Below, piece after piece: positions 33,647 to 42,275 of a stretch of 64,000 bases of DNA. The position numbers were made by a program, and so were the translations under genes. Origin of the DNA: Desulfobulbaceae bacterium (GTDB lineage Bacteria; Desulfobacterota; Desulfobulbia; Desulfobulbales; SURF-16). The DNA lies in the NCBI GenBank assembly GCA_023230525.1, contig JALNXE010000002.1, forward strand, positions 1 to 64,000, read 5' to 3'. Position 1 is the first letter of the stretch. Each line of letters starts with the position of its first letter. The notes below the pieces were generated by a model. The model saw only the letters and a list, made by a program, of their open reading frames with translations. It searched no databases and was not told the origin of the DNA.

Positions 33647-35626
33647 TTACAGAAAATCCACCAGACTCAACTCCGTGACCTTGGCAGCGGCGGCCAGGGC
33701 TGCCTCATAGGCGGTGGTTTTTGCCGCAAGCTGCATGGCCGCCTCAACCAGGTCGGTGTCCTCCTTGTTTGACAGGTTTTCCTGGATGGCCAGGTCCAGA
33801 TCATCATAGATCTGGCTCTGCACGGTGATACGGTTATAGGCCGCGCCGCAGGAGGAGACCTGGGAGGCGATCTCCTCCATGCATTGCTGGAGGCCGGCAA
33901 GCGACTGGTCCAGGGCCTGGCTCTGCATGGTTGCATCCGTCAGTCCGGCAAGCTGCAGGAAGTTGGAGCTGTCGTCAGCCAATGAAAAGCTGTAGCGCTC
34001 CGCCTCGCTGCTCTCCACCTGCAGCAGGCCGTCCGCATTCCAGCAGGAGGTCAGGCCGGGCACCCCGTCGATCTTGGCCGCCACGCTCTCCAATGAATCA
34101 TAGGCGGTGTCCACCGGGATCTCCACGGACAATTCATGGGGCGGATTGTAGGCATGATCAAAGACCGTGACCAAGAAACTGCCGTCGGTAAACACCGTGC
34201 CGTCCTCTATGTTCTCAAGCCCCGTGGCATTGTCGATTAGCAAGGCGGTGGTGTCGTCGGCGGGATTGCCGCCCGTTGCCGCGGTATAGCCGCTGCCCAG
34301 CAGGGCCTGCTGCAGCTTAGAGAGCACGTCGAATATGCCGGTATCCGCCACCGCGTTCTGCCCGTTAACCCCAACGGTCAGGGTGCTGCTTACGCCGATC
34401 TTGATCAGCAGATCATGTGCATCGCCGGTATAGCGGACGTTGCCCTCCTGCTGGGCGATGGTGTTCACGGTCAAGAGACCGTCGCCGGCCGTATCATCCG
34501 CCTGGCCGGTAATGCCGGCCCCGCCGTCCATGCCCAGCGCGGCCAGGGCGCCGGTGGCCTGCTCCTCGGCGTTTATGGTGAAGGGGCTGGCGGAGGAAAG
34601 AAAGACGGAGCCGAAATAGACCTTGTCCTGGGCCGCCGCCGGGTCAGCGCCGTTGAGGTGGCTCACCGACTCGCCGCTGGCGGAGGTGGTGACCTGGATG
34701 TTGCGCCCGTCGCCGGCGCTTAACAGCAACTGGCCGTTGCTGTTTCTGCAGGCCGATACCCCGGTTGCCGCGCTCCGGCTGTTGATGGCCTCGATAAGGG
34801 CATTGTCTTGGTCATCTGCCAGAATGTCCGTGGCTGAGGAGAAGATATCCACCCCGTTGATGACCAGATCCCCGCTGGTGAGCGTGCCCGCCGTTACCGC
34901 CTGACCATTGGCGATCACGGCCGGGGTGACGGCGGCGCTCACCCCGGTCTCGGCGGAGACGGCATTGACGGCCGCGGCCTTGGCCGTGGCCGAGGCGTCG
35001 GCAAAGATGGTGGATACGGCATCGGCCTGAGGCCCAGGGACCGCAATGCCATTGATCAGCAGTTCGCCGCCGCCCAACTGGTAGCCATAGTCCGGGATGC
35101 CGTCGTTGTCCGCATCTTCGAGGCTGGTCAGCGGCAGGCTGAGGGTTGCGCAGGCCGAGCCGTTTGCCTGGTAATGATCCGCCACTCCCTCCATGAAGGG
35201 GGTTGGTTCGCTGTCCGTATAGCCGGTGGTGCGATAGCCGCCGAAGATATACTTGCCGTTGATCCGGGTATTGGCCAGGTCGATGGCCTGCTCAAACAGG
35301 CTGTTGATCTCCCCGGCGACGATGTCGCGGTCCGTTTGACTCAAGGAGGCGTTGTTGGCCTGCATCAGCAGATCCTTCATCTGGGTGAGGGATGTTTCCG
35401 CCGCCGTGACCATGGTTTTGCCGTAGTCGAGATTCTCCTGGTACTGGCTGATGCCGGCGATATCGGAGCGCAGCCCCAGCGCCGTCACCAGGTTGACCGG
35501 GTTGTCCGCGATGCTGGCCATCTGTTTGCCCGAGGAGATCTGGCGATTGACCGTCTGGGTATCGCTGTTGAGCGAGTTCAGGTCATGCTGCATGTTGCGG
35601 TAAATCATGCGGGTGGTGATGCGCAT
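33647..35626 (-). CDS. flgL: Flagellar hook-associated protein 3 (hook-filament junction)
   Basis: A 659-residue junction protein, about twice the length of enterobacterial FlgL. The N-terminus (MRITTRMIYRNMQHDLNSL) and the C-terminal heptad-rich part, with SNKEDTDLVEAAMQLAAKTTAYEAAL, are typical of the D0/D1 coiled-coil domains. The inserted middle (about 170-470) contains Flagellin_IN-type segments (GDLVINGVDI, then DQDNALIEAIN). It follows flgK by ten bases with TGAGGAGGAAC before the ATG, so it is co-transcribed with flgD and flgK. It joins the filament to FlgK at the hook tip. Confidence 0.92.
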   Translation of the reverse strand: MRITTRMIYRNMQHDLNSLNSDTQTVNRQISSGKQMASIADNPVNLVTALGLRSDIAGISQYQENLDYGKTMVTAAETSLTQMKDLLMQANNASLSQTDRDIVAGEINSLFEQAIDLANTRINGKYIFGGYRTTGYTDSEPTPFMEGVADHYQANGSACATLSLPLTSLEDADNDGIPDYGYQLGGGELLINGIAVPGPQADAVSTIFADASATAKAAAVNAVSAETGVSAAVTPAVIANGQAVTAGTLTSGDLVINGVDIFSSATDILADDQDNALIEAINSRSAATGVSACRNSNGQLLLSAGDGRNIQVTTSASGESVSHLNGADPAAAQDKVYFGSVFLSSASPFTINAEEQATGALAALGMDGGAGITGQADDTAGDGLLTVNTIAQQEGNVRYTGDAHDLLIKIGVSSTLTVGVNGQNAVADTGIFDVLSKLQQALLGSGYTAATGGNPADDTTALLIDNATGLENIEDGTVFTDGSFLVTVFDHAYNPPHELSVEIPVDTAYDSLESVAAKIDGVPGLTSCWNADGLLQVESSEAERYSFSLADDSSNFLQLAGLTDATMQSQALDQSLAGLQQCMEEIASQVSSCGAAYNRITVQSQIYDDLDLAIQENLSNKEDTDLVEAAMQLAAKTTAYEAALAAAAKVTELSLVDFL

Positions 35627-35636
35627 ATGTTCCTCC

Positions 35637-38120
35637 TCAGATGGTGTCCAGCAGGGTCTGCATCATTTCATCGGCCATGGTGATCAGCTTGGCGGCGGCG
35701 CTGTAGGCCTGCTGGTACTTGATGAGATTGGCCATCTCCTCATCCAGGGAGATGCCGGAGGCGGAATCGCGCAGGTCCATGAGCTGGTTGCCGAGCAGGG
35801 TCTGGTATTCCAGATTGTCGGTTGCGGCCTGGCTGTCCAGGCCGATATCACCCACCAGGGAACTGTAAAAATCATTCAGGCTGGTCTGGCTGCCGCCGGT
35901 AAAGGCCACATCTTCCCGGTCGCAGATATTGCCGAGCAGGAGGGCGTTGTTGTTATTGCCGGTGTAGATCTCCCCATCCTCGCCCACCAGGCCTGCGGCA
36001 AGATAGTCCGGGTTGTCGGTCACCGTCTGGTTGATGGCCATATCCGCTGCGCTGCTGCCGGTGAAAAAGGTGTTCAGTTCCGCGCCGGCGAGAAAGTTTG
36101 TGTTGTCACCCCCGAAGGCGAACTGATGATCGCTGTCCGGGGTAAGCACCAGCCGGTTGTCCCGGACCGAGGCGGTGAGCCAGGCCGGGCTGGCGCCGGT
36201 GGTGTTGGCAAGCGAGGTGTTGATGGCCTCCGCCACATCCTGCAGGGTGTAGGCCCTGGTCAGATCAACGCTCACCGCATCCGGCCAGGCGAGGCTGCCG
36301 TCTCCGTTGTAGAGCCACAGGTCAAAGCCGCCCCCGTCGGTCTGCAGCTCATCCGCATAGGCCAGCCCCTGCAGCACGCCGCTCACCGCATTGTCACTGG
36401 CCCGGAAGGTCAGTTGGCCGTCCCCTGCCACGTCATCGCTGCTGACATTGCCGCCGCCGAGCCCGAGTTGGTCCAGGTAGGTATCATTGCTGCCGGCCTC
36501 GATGGCAATATCTTCGGTGGCAAAGAGCGACACCGTGCCGCTGTTGTGCGTCGCATCCGCGCTGAAGCTGCCGCCGGTCAGACCAAGTTTGCCCTCCGCT
36601 GCCTCAGCGGCATCAATGCCGCTGATGACGATGGCCGACTCGTCGCCGGCATTGGTGTTGCGCAGGATAAGGCTGTCCGCGGCCCCGCCGTTGGTCCCGT
36701 CGCCCACCATAGCCTCCATGGTCATCTCCGGGCTGTTGGCCGGGTCACTGTTATAGGCGGTGATGGCGCTGTTGATGGCGTCAACCAGGTTTGCCGCCGT
36801 CTCCCCGGCCGTCTCCGGGGCGGCTGCGGTGTAGGACACCTCGATGCCGCCCACCGTGAAGTTCACCGTTTCGCCGGCAGCAAGACCTGCGGTGATGGCC
36901 GTCCCGCTGACCTGGCTGGTGAGTTTGGCCGTGACCCCGCATGCTGCGGCGTTGATCGCCGCCGCCGTATTGGCGGATTTTGCGGCGGCCAGCCCAGAAC
37001 TTGCCGCCCCGCCGGCAATCCTGCCGATATTTACGCCGTTGATCTGCAGGGTGCCTGCCGGGATGGCCGTGCCGGCCTGACCGGCGTCAAGTGCGGCTGT
37101 GAGCAGGGCCGTATCCGGGATCTGCACGCTCTGCAGCTCCTGGCTGAAGGGCGCCAGTCCCACCCCCTGGCTGTACTGCTGATTGATCTCCCGGATCAGG
37201 GCATTGGCAAAGGCGTCGAGCTGACCCGCGTAGTTGTCCGAATTACCTTCCTCGATCTGGCCGAGAACCTCGGTCCAGCCGCCGATTTTCCCGCCGAGAT
37301 CGCTGCCGCCCTTGATGGCGGTTGCGCTTGATTCGCCGCCGGCATTTTCGCTGATCCAGGAAAGCCCGTCCTCATTCCAGGCAATGTCCCACTGTTGGCC
37401 GGCATCCACCAGGCTGTGGCCGTCGGCCAGCATCACCGTGCAGGCCCCGTTGCCTGACTCGAAGGAGGTGACGTCAAGGTAGCCGGCCAGTTCGTTGACC
37501 AGGGCATCCCGTTTGTCCCGCAGGTCATTCTGCTGGGCCGTGGCGGTTTCGGTGGAGCTGATCTGCCCATTGAGATCGGCGATCTGCCGGGTGATGGCAT
37601 TCACATCGCTCACCGCCGCATCCATGCTGACATTGAGGTCCGAGCGCAGTTCGCCGATGGCGGCGGTGATGTTCTGCACTTTATCGATGAGCAGCTGGCC
37701 CTGTTCCAGCACCTGCTGGCGGGAGGAGTCCAGTTCCGGGTTGTCGGACAGCGCCTGCCAGCTGTCCCAGAAAGAGTTCAGCAGGTCACTCACCCCCAGG
37801 TCCCCGGTCTCGTCGAAAATCGCCTCCAGGATGGGGTAGGCCTCGCTTTGGGCCTCGAGATAGCCCAGCGTTGAATTCTGCTCGACAATCTGCCGGCTGA
37901 TGAACTGATCATACTGGCGCATGATGCTGACCTGCTGGACCCCGTTGCCGAGATAGCCGATGCCGATGGCAGAGGAAGCGGCGGTGGTCAGGGTCAGGCT
38001 CTGTCTGCTGTAGCCCTCGGTATCGGCATTGGCGATATTATGACTGGCCACGCTGATGGCGGTCTGCTGGGCGAGCAGCGCCTCTTTGCCGATATTGAGA
38101 ATGGTGGAGATTCCGGACAT
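35637..38120 (-). CDS. flgK: Flagellar hook-associated protein 1 (hook-filament junction)
   Basis: An 827-residue protein, longer than the roughly 550 residues of enterobacterial FlgK. The start, SGISTILNIGKEALLAQQTA followed by ISVASHNIANADTEGYSRQ, is the classic flagellar rod/hook N-terminal domain. The end, LIKYQQAYSAAAKLITMADEMMQTLLDTI, is the matching C-terminal domain. The extra length lies in the middle and includes Flagellin_IN-like segments (GTLQINGVNIG) and hook-associated repeats. It lies between flgD (54 bases upstream) and flgL (ten bases downstream) and caps the distal hook end together with FlgL. Confidence 0.94.
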   Translation of the reverse strand: MSGISTILNIGKEALLAQQTAISVASHNIANADTEGYSRQSLTLTTAASSAIGIGYLGNGVQQVSIMRQYDQFISRQIVEQNSTLGYLEAQSEAYPILEAIFDETGDLGVSDLLNSFWDSWQALSDNPELDSSRQQVLEQGQLLIDKVQNITAAIGELRSDLNVSMDAAVSDVNAITRQIADLNGQISSTETATAQQNDLRDKRDALVNELAGYLDVTSFESGNGACTVMLADGHSLVDAGQQWDIAWNEDGLSWISENAGGESSATAIKGGSDLGGKIGGWTEVLGQIEEGNSDNYAGQLDAFANALIREINQQYSQGVGLAPFSQELQSVQIPDTALLTAALDAGQAGTAIPAGTLQINGVNIGRIAGGAASSGLAAAKSANTAAAINAAACGVTAKLTSQVSGTAITAGLAAGETVNFTVGGIEVSYTAAAPETAGETAANLVDAINSAITAYNSDPANSPEMTMEAMVGDGTNGGAADSLILRNTNAGDESAIVISGIDAAEAAEGKLGLTGGSFSADATHNSGTVSLFATEDIAIEAGSNDTYLDQLGLGGGNVSSDDVAGDGQLTFRASDNAVSGVLQGLAYADELQTDGGGFDLWLYNGDGSLAWPDAVSVDLTRAYTLQDVAEAINTSLANTTGASPAWLTASVRDNRLVLTPDSDHQFAFGGDNTNFLAGAELNTFFTGSSAADMAINQTVTDNPDYLAAGLVGEDGEIYTGNNNNALLLGNICDREDVAFTGGSQTSLNDFYSSLVGDIGLDSQAATDNLEYQTLLGNQLMDLRDSASGISLDEEMANLIKYQQAYSAAAKLITMADEMMQTLLDTI

Positions 38121-38174
38121 GTCAGTTCATCCCGCGCGGAATTTTAAAAGAGAAATCTGTTCACAACCGCCGTA

Positions 38175-38852
38175 TTACGTGGTGCCGTTGTGCACCCCGA
38201 TCACCGCTCCCACCTCAACCGGGATGGCGTTGTCCAGGGTCAGCACCGCCGTGCCTGACTGGTAATCGAGCCCGGTCACCGTGCCGGTGGTCTGGTATTC
38301 CACCTCTGCCTCGGTGCCGTCCGCGGTCGTGCCGTTCACCGCAAAAAGATAGAGACCGTCCTCAACGGTATTCCCTCCGCTGTTGGTGCCGTCCCATTCC
38401 AGCGTGTAGGTGCCGGCCTCAAGGCTACCCAGATCCAGGGACTTTATGACATTGCCGGAGGAGTCGGAGATGTCCACCTGGCAGGTGGCGACGGCGGACG
38501 CCAGGGTGAATTCCCCGGTGCCCGGTTGCCCGTCACTCACCGCCACCACATTGGATGATGCCGTCACCTCGCTGCCCAGCAGGGAAATGAGCTGCACATT
38601 GTTCTGCGAAACCTGGTACTCCAGGAGTTTTTCGATATTACCCGCCATCTCCTGGGTGGCCTGCATGTTGCTGAACTGGGCCATCTGCGAGGCCATTTCA
38701 TAGGTGTCCAGCGGTTCCAGGGGGTCCTGGTTCTGCAGCTGGGTGATCAGCAGGTTCATGAAATCCTCGCTGTCCAGGGTGCTGTCTCCCACGGTCGTGT
38801 AAAGACTCGGCTCCTGATAGAGTAACGAACTGTCCAGGGCTGAAACGGTCAT
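38175..38852 (-). CDS. flgD: Flagellar hook-capping/assembly scaffold protein
   Basis: A 225-residue hook scaffold that caps the growing hook during FlgE polymerisation. The conserved N-terminal block DFMNLLITQLQNQDPLEPLD, then ASQMAQFSNM, is diagnostic. The C-terminal part holds the FlgD Ig-like and tudor-like region with YTLEWDGTNSGG and the terminal VGAVIGVHNG. The ATG at 38852 has an excellent AAAGGAGGA site; the longer frame to 38963 is not supported. Unlike in enterobacteria, flgE is on the opposite strand, divergent from flgD. Confidence 0.93.
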   Translation of the reverse strand: MTVSALDSSLLYQEPSLYTTVGDSTLDSEDFMNLLITQLQNQDPLEPLDTYEMASQMAQFSNMQATQEMAGNIEKLLEYQVSQNNVQLISLLGSEVTASSNVVAVSDGQPGTGEFTLASAVATCQVDISDSSGNVIKSLDLGSLEAGTYTLEWDGTNSGGNTVEDGLYLFAVNGTTADGTEAEVEYQTTGTVTGLDYQSGTAVLTLDNAIPVEVGAVIGVHNGTT

Positions 38853-39077
38853 GACTTTCCTCCTTTGTTTAAGCAGCTTTTTCACCACCACACCTGCGGG
38901 ACTGCGGAGCCTCTGCACCTTGTTCATGGACGCCGGGCATGAAACTGAAGCGAATCCGTTCACTGTGCAGGCTTGACCATCCCTGGCCAGCTCCCTTTGC
39001 CTGCTTCAGTCGCCGGGGGGGAAGAGCCGGTTACATTTTTTTTACGGTTGCCGCCATCCGGCAACGTGTCGCATGCC

Positions 39078-39102
39078 GTAGGAGCGGGCCTTGCCCGCGA
39101 TA
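39078..39102. repeat. REP-like palindrome (copy 1)
   Basis: A GGAGCGGGCCTTGCCCGCGA-type imperfect palindrome (CGGGC/GCCCG stem). A related copy lies at 51778-51802 (GGAGCGGGCCAGGCCCGCGA). The core resembles REP sequences known from pseudomonads. Confidence 0.55.
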
Positions 39103-39137
39103 CGGAGGTTGCGCATGCCAGGTCCGCGCGCCAGGCA

Positions 39138-39158
39138 GGGCGGTTCGCGAACCGCCCC
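39138..39158. repeat. GGCGGTTCGCGAACCGCC palindrome (copy 1)
   Basis: A near-perfect self-complementary word of about 20 bases centred on TTCGCGAA. A second copy lies at 42204-42225 and a degenerate one at 33600-33623; all three are in flagellar intergenic regions. Confidence 0.65.
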
Positions 39159-39372
39159 CTACAGGCCCGGGTCTCTCCGCGTGAGATGGCAGTTTCCGGG
39201 GCTGTCAAAATAGTGATGCAAAAAAAACGTAACCGGGCAGGGGACCGGAGCGTCTATCCAATCATGCACCCCTGTTCTCCTGCACCTTGTTCATGGACGT
39301 CGGGCAAACGCTAGAGCACGCATTGCCGGGATGAGTTTTGCGGCAATGCGGCGAAGGGAAGAGGAGAAAAAC

Positions 39373-42153
39373 ATGGGTATTTCGAGTTCTTTATATTCCA
39401 GCATCAGCGGCCTGAACACCCTGGGCAATGCCATGAGTGTGTTGAGCGACAACGTGGCCAACGTCAACACCGTGGCCTTCAAGTCGAGCCGGTCCACCTT
39501 TCAGGACGTGCTGTCCCAGGCCGTTTCCACGGCGGCGGGCAGTGCGCAGGTGGGCCGCGGGGTTACCCTGAGCACGGTGGACGGTCTGTTTGCCCAGGGG
39601 GCATTCGAGTCCACCTCCACGGCCACCGATCTTGCCATCGGCGGCCAGGGGTTTTTCATGCTGCGTTCGGAAAACAGCGCCCAGGCGGACATGTATACCA
39701 GGGCCGGGGAATTCCGTTTCGACCAGGAGGGCAATCTGGTCAGTCCGGCCGGCTACTTTGTCCAGGGCTGGTCCATTGATTCGGCCACCGGCCAGGTGCA
39801 GGGCACCATCGGCGACATCACCATCGGCACCTCAACCCCGCCGGTGGAAACGGATCTGATGGAGGTGATCGTCAACCTGGATTCCACGGTGGATAACGAA
39901 ACAGTCAGTGTTCCCCTCTATGAGGCTTGGAACGGCACCAATGCCGCGGCGGTCAACCCCTCCGACCCCATCGACGCCAACAACTACGAGTATACCTCCT
40001 CCATGACCGTCTACGACTCCAAGGGGGCCAGCCACGATGTCACCATCTACTTTGACCGGACCGCCAACAACAACGAGTGGGAATTCCTGGTGAGCTGCGA
40101 TCCGGCCGAGGATCTCCGGCTGCTCGAAGGCGACGAGCTGACGACCTATGCCCCGAACACCACCTATAACTATGAGGAGAATGCCGGGGCCGGGGCCTTG
40201 CTGTACGGCATCATCAATTTCAACACCTCGGGCGACATCACCAATATCGCCGCGTGGGATGTGCCGCCGGACGGCGAGGTTGATCCGGCCCTCGCTGAAA
40301 ACCGCATCAATCTCGAACCGGGTGACAGCTATTACAGTTTTGACTGCAACTTCACCGGGGCCTCAACCAACCAGAGTGTTGAACTGAACTTCGGCGCCGC
40401 CTTCAGCGGCCTGGTGACCAGCCAGACCCAGGTCCTGGTCAGCAACAGCGGGGCCTTCAGTAATGTGGACCTGACCGATAGCGTTACCAGCGCGACCGTC
40501 TGGGACAGCGTCTATGACGGGGTCGGCAATGTGATGAGTGACGGGGATGTCTTTACCTTCAGCGGGTTCGCCAATGACGGCACCGCTGTTTCCGGCCAGT
40601 ATGTGGTGGGCGCCGCGGACAAGGTGCAGGATCTGCTGGACGCCCTGAGCGCCACCTTCGGCGCCACGGCAGGCATTGATGCGGCAGGACGCCTGAAGCT
40701 CACCGATAACACCGGCGGGGACAGCAGCCTGGCCATCAGCGGCTTTGTCACCTCCTCGCTCACCGGGGCCGATCCTTTCGGCGGGGGCGGCCTGGTGGAG
40801 GATCAATGGGCGGTGTCGGCAGGCCCGGCCAGCGCCGACGGCGGCGCCACGGTGATCAGCGACCCGGCCAGCCTGCTGACCACCATCGGCGGCGGCACCG
40901 GTACGGTAACAACGGGCGACGTCTTCACCTTCAGCGGCACGGCCGTGGACAGCAGCGATGTGACCCTGGCGGGCAACAATATCTTCACCGTGGGGGCAAC
41001 CAGCACCATCCAGGAGCTGCTTGATTTCATGTCCGCCCTGTATGAGGACGGTAATTCCGCCGGCCCAGCCACCGGCCTGCTCACCGCGGAGCTTGATGAC
41101 GCAGGTTTCCTGCGGCTTTTTGACAACACCGCCTCCGGCAATCTGGATGTGGTCATGGGCTTTTCCGATGCGGACGCCAGCGGCTTTGCTGATCCCTTCG
41201 GCGGCTCCTTTGCCATGCAGGACGCCATATCCGGCCAGATCAACATCACCACCTCCAAGACCGAGGTGATTTCTCCGGGCCGGGCCTTGAGCACGGCAAC
41301 CGGCACCCCGCCGGCGATCAGCGCCGAAACCGCCTGGACCAGTGTCTACAGCGATGAAACACCGGGCACCGCGGCGAGCGGCGTGATCAGTTTTTCCGGC
41401 ACCCGGGGCGACGGCACGGCTGTTACCTTATCCTATGATATTGATGCGGCCAAAGGTGCGGGGGAGACGGTGCAGGATCTGCTTGCTCAGCTGGAAGAGG
41501 CGTTTGGCGCCGATGCCGGCATTGACGAGGCGGGCCGCCTGGTGCTGCGGGACCGGCTTGCCGACACGGCCACGGAAACCAGCGGACTGGCCCTGACCGT
41601 CACCGGCTACGGCACCGGTCCGGAGATCTTCGGCCCGGCCGGGGACGCCTTTGAGACGGTGAACGGCGATCTGCTGGCCGACGGCAGCCGGGAAGGGGAT
41701 GTGGTCAGTTCCCTGTTTGAGTCCGAGGCCCTGGCCTCCACCCAGTATGCCAACAGCTCCACCACGGTCTTCCAGGACCAGGACGGTTTTGCCTCGGGCT
41801 TCCTGCAGTCAGTCTCGGTGGATACCGCCGGGGTGATAACCGGCCACTATTCCAACGGCCAGGTGCTGGGCAAGGCCCAGGTGGCCCTGGCCAATTTCAA
41901 TAACCTCAACGGGCTCTACAAGGAGGGGGGCAATGTCTTCAAGGAAACCACGGAATCAGGCGCACCCATCACCGGGGTGCCGGGCAGCAACGGCCTGGGC
42001 TCCATCTCCTCCAATTCCCTGGAGCAGTCCAATGTGGAGCTCAGCGCCGAGTTTGTCAAGCTGATCACCACCCAGCGCGGCTTTCAGGCCAGCTCGAAGA
42101 TCATCACCACGGCGGATGAGATGCTGCAGGATCTCATCAATATCAAGAGGTGA
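39373..42153 (+). CDS. flgE: Flagellar hook protein, very long form
   Basis: A 926-residue hook subunit, more than twice the 402 residues of the E. coli protein. N-terminal hook signature: SISGLNTLGNAMSVLSDNVA, then NVNTVAFKSSRS; the C-terminal part, VELSAEFVKLITTQRGFQAS, then ITTADEMLQDLINIKR, is also canonical. The middle is expanded by three similar units at about 40534-40746, 40918-41166 and 41380-41620, each with an (V/I)xFSGxxxDGTAV-like start, a QDLL or QELL helix and a GRL(V/K)L(T/R)D-like end. The ATG at 39373 has GAAGAGGAG upstream and is preferred over the frame from 39331. The gene is divergent from flgD and probably monocistronic. Confidence 0.93.
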   Translation: MGISSSLYSSISGLNTLGNAMSVLSDNVANVNTVAFKSSRSTFQDVLSQAVSTAAGSAQVGRGVTLSTVDGLFAQGAFESTSTATDLAIGGQGFFMLRSENSAQADMYTRAGEFRFDQEGNLVSPAGYFVQGWSIDSATGQVQGTIGDITIGTSTPPVETDLMEVIVNLDSTVDNETVSVPLYEAWNGTNAAAVNPSDPIDANNYEYTSSMTVYDSKGASHDVTIYFDRTANNNEWEFLVSCDPAEDLRLLEGDELTTYAPNTTYNYEENAGAGALLYGIINFNTSGDITNIAAWDVPPDGEVDPALAENRINLEPGDSYYSFDCNFTGASTNQSVELNFGAAFSGLVTSQTQVLVSNSGAFSNVDLTDSVTSATVWDSVYDGVGNVMSDGDVFTFSGFANDGTAVSGQYVVGAADKVQDLLDALSATFGATAGIDAAGRLKLTDNTGGDSSLAISGFVTSSLTGADPFGGGGLVEDQWAVSAGPASADGGATVISDPASLLTTIGGGTGTVTTGDVFTFSGTAVDSSDVTLAGNNIFTVGATSTIQELLDFMSALYEDGNSAGPATGLLTAELDDAGFLRLFDNTASGNLDVVMGFSDADASGFADPFGGSFAMQDAISGQINITTSKTEVISPGRALSTATGTPPAISAETAWTSVYSDETPGTAASGVISFSGTRGDGTAVTLSYDIDAAKGAGETVQDLLAQLEEAFGADAGIDEAGRLVLRDRLADTATETSGLALTVTGYGTGPEIFGPAGDAFETVNGDLLADGSREGDVVSSLFESEALASTQYANSSTTVFQDQDGFASGFLQSVSVDTAGVITGHYSNGQVLGKAQVALANFNNLNGLYKEGGNVFKETTESGAPITGVPGSNGLGSISSNSLEQSNVELSAEFVKLITTQRGFQASSKIITTADEMLQDLINIKR

Positions 42154-42203
42154 TGCATCGGACAGATCGAGAATTCAGCCGCGGAGTTCACGGCGATCCT
42201 GCG

Positions 42204-42225
42204 GGGGCGGTTCGCGAACCGCCCC
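42204..42225. repeat. GGCGGTTCGCGAACCGCC palindrome (copy 2)
   Basis: GGGGCGGTTCGCGAACCGCC and its two following C bases form a perfect palindrome of 22 bases, lying between the convergent flgE and aminotransferase genes. As a hairpin it could end transcription from either side. Confidence 0.65.
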
Positions 42226-42275
42226 TGCTCCCAGTGCGTGTCTCTGTGGTTGATGGGACTGTCCCTGCGGCGAAC

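Larger units (their letters stand above)
38913..39306. repeat. 27-base direct repeat pair in the flgD/flgE gap
   Basis: The copies at 38913-38939 and 39280-39306 differ at one base and have the same orientation, 367 bases apart. Each lies near the 5' end of one of the divergent flagellar genes. They may be a shared binding site or a trace of a local duplication. Confidence 0.6.
38853..39372. other. Divergent flgD/flgE intergenic region with repeats
   Basis: The region must hold promoters for flgD (leftward) and flgE (rightward), but no clear sigma-28 or sigma-54 site was found. It contains a 27-base direct repeat (38913-38939 and 39280-39306, one mismatch), a REP-like palindrome GTAGGAGCGGGCCTTGCCCG (from 39078) and a GGGCGGTTCGCGAACCGCCC palindrome (39138-39157). 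No gene was recognised. Confidence 0.5.

Noticed and set aside
35607..37331. 574-codon plus-strand frame over flgK
   Set aside because: Shadow of flgK, which has both conserved flagellar end domains on the other strand.
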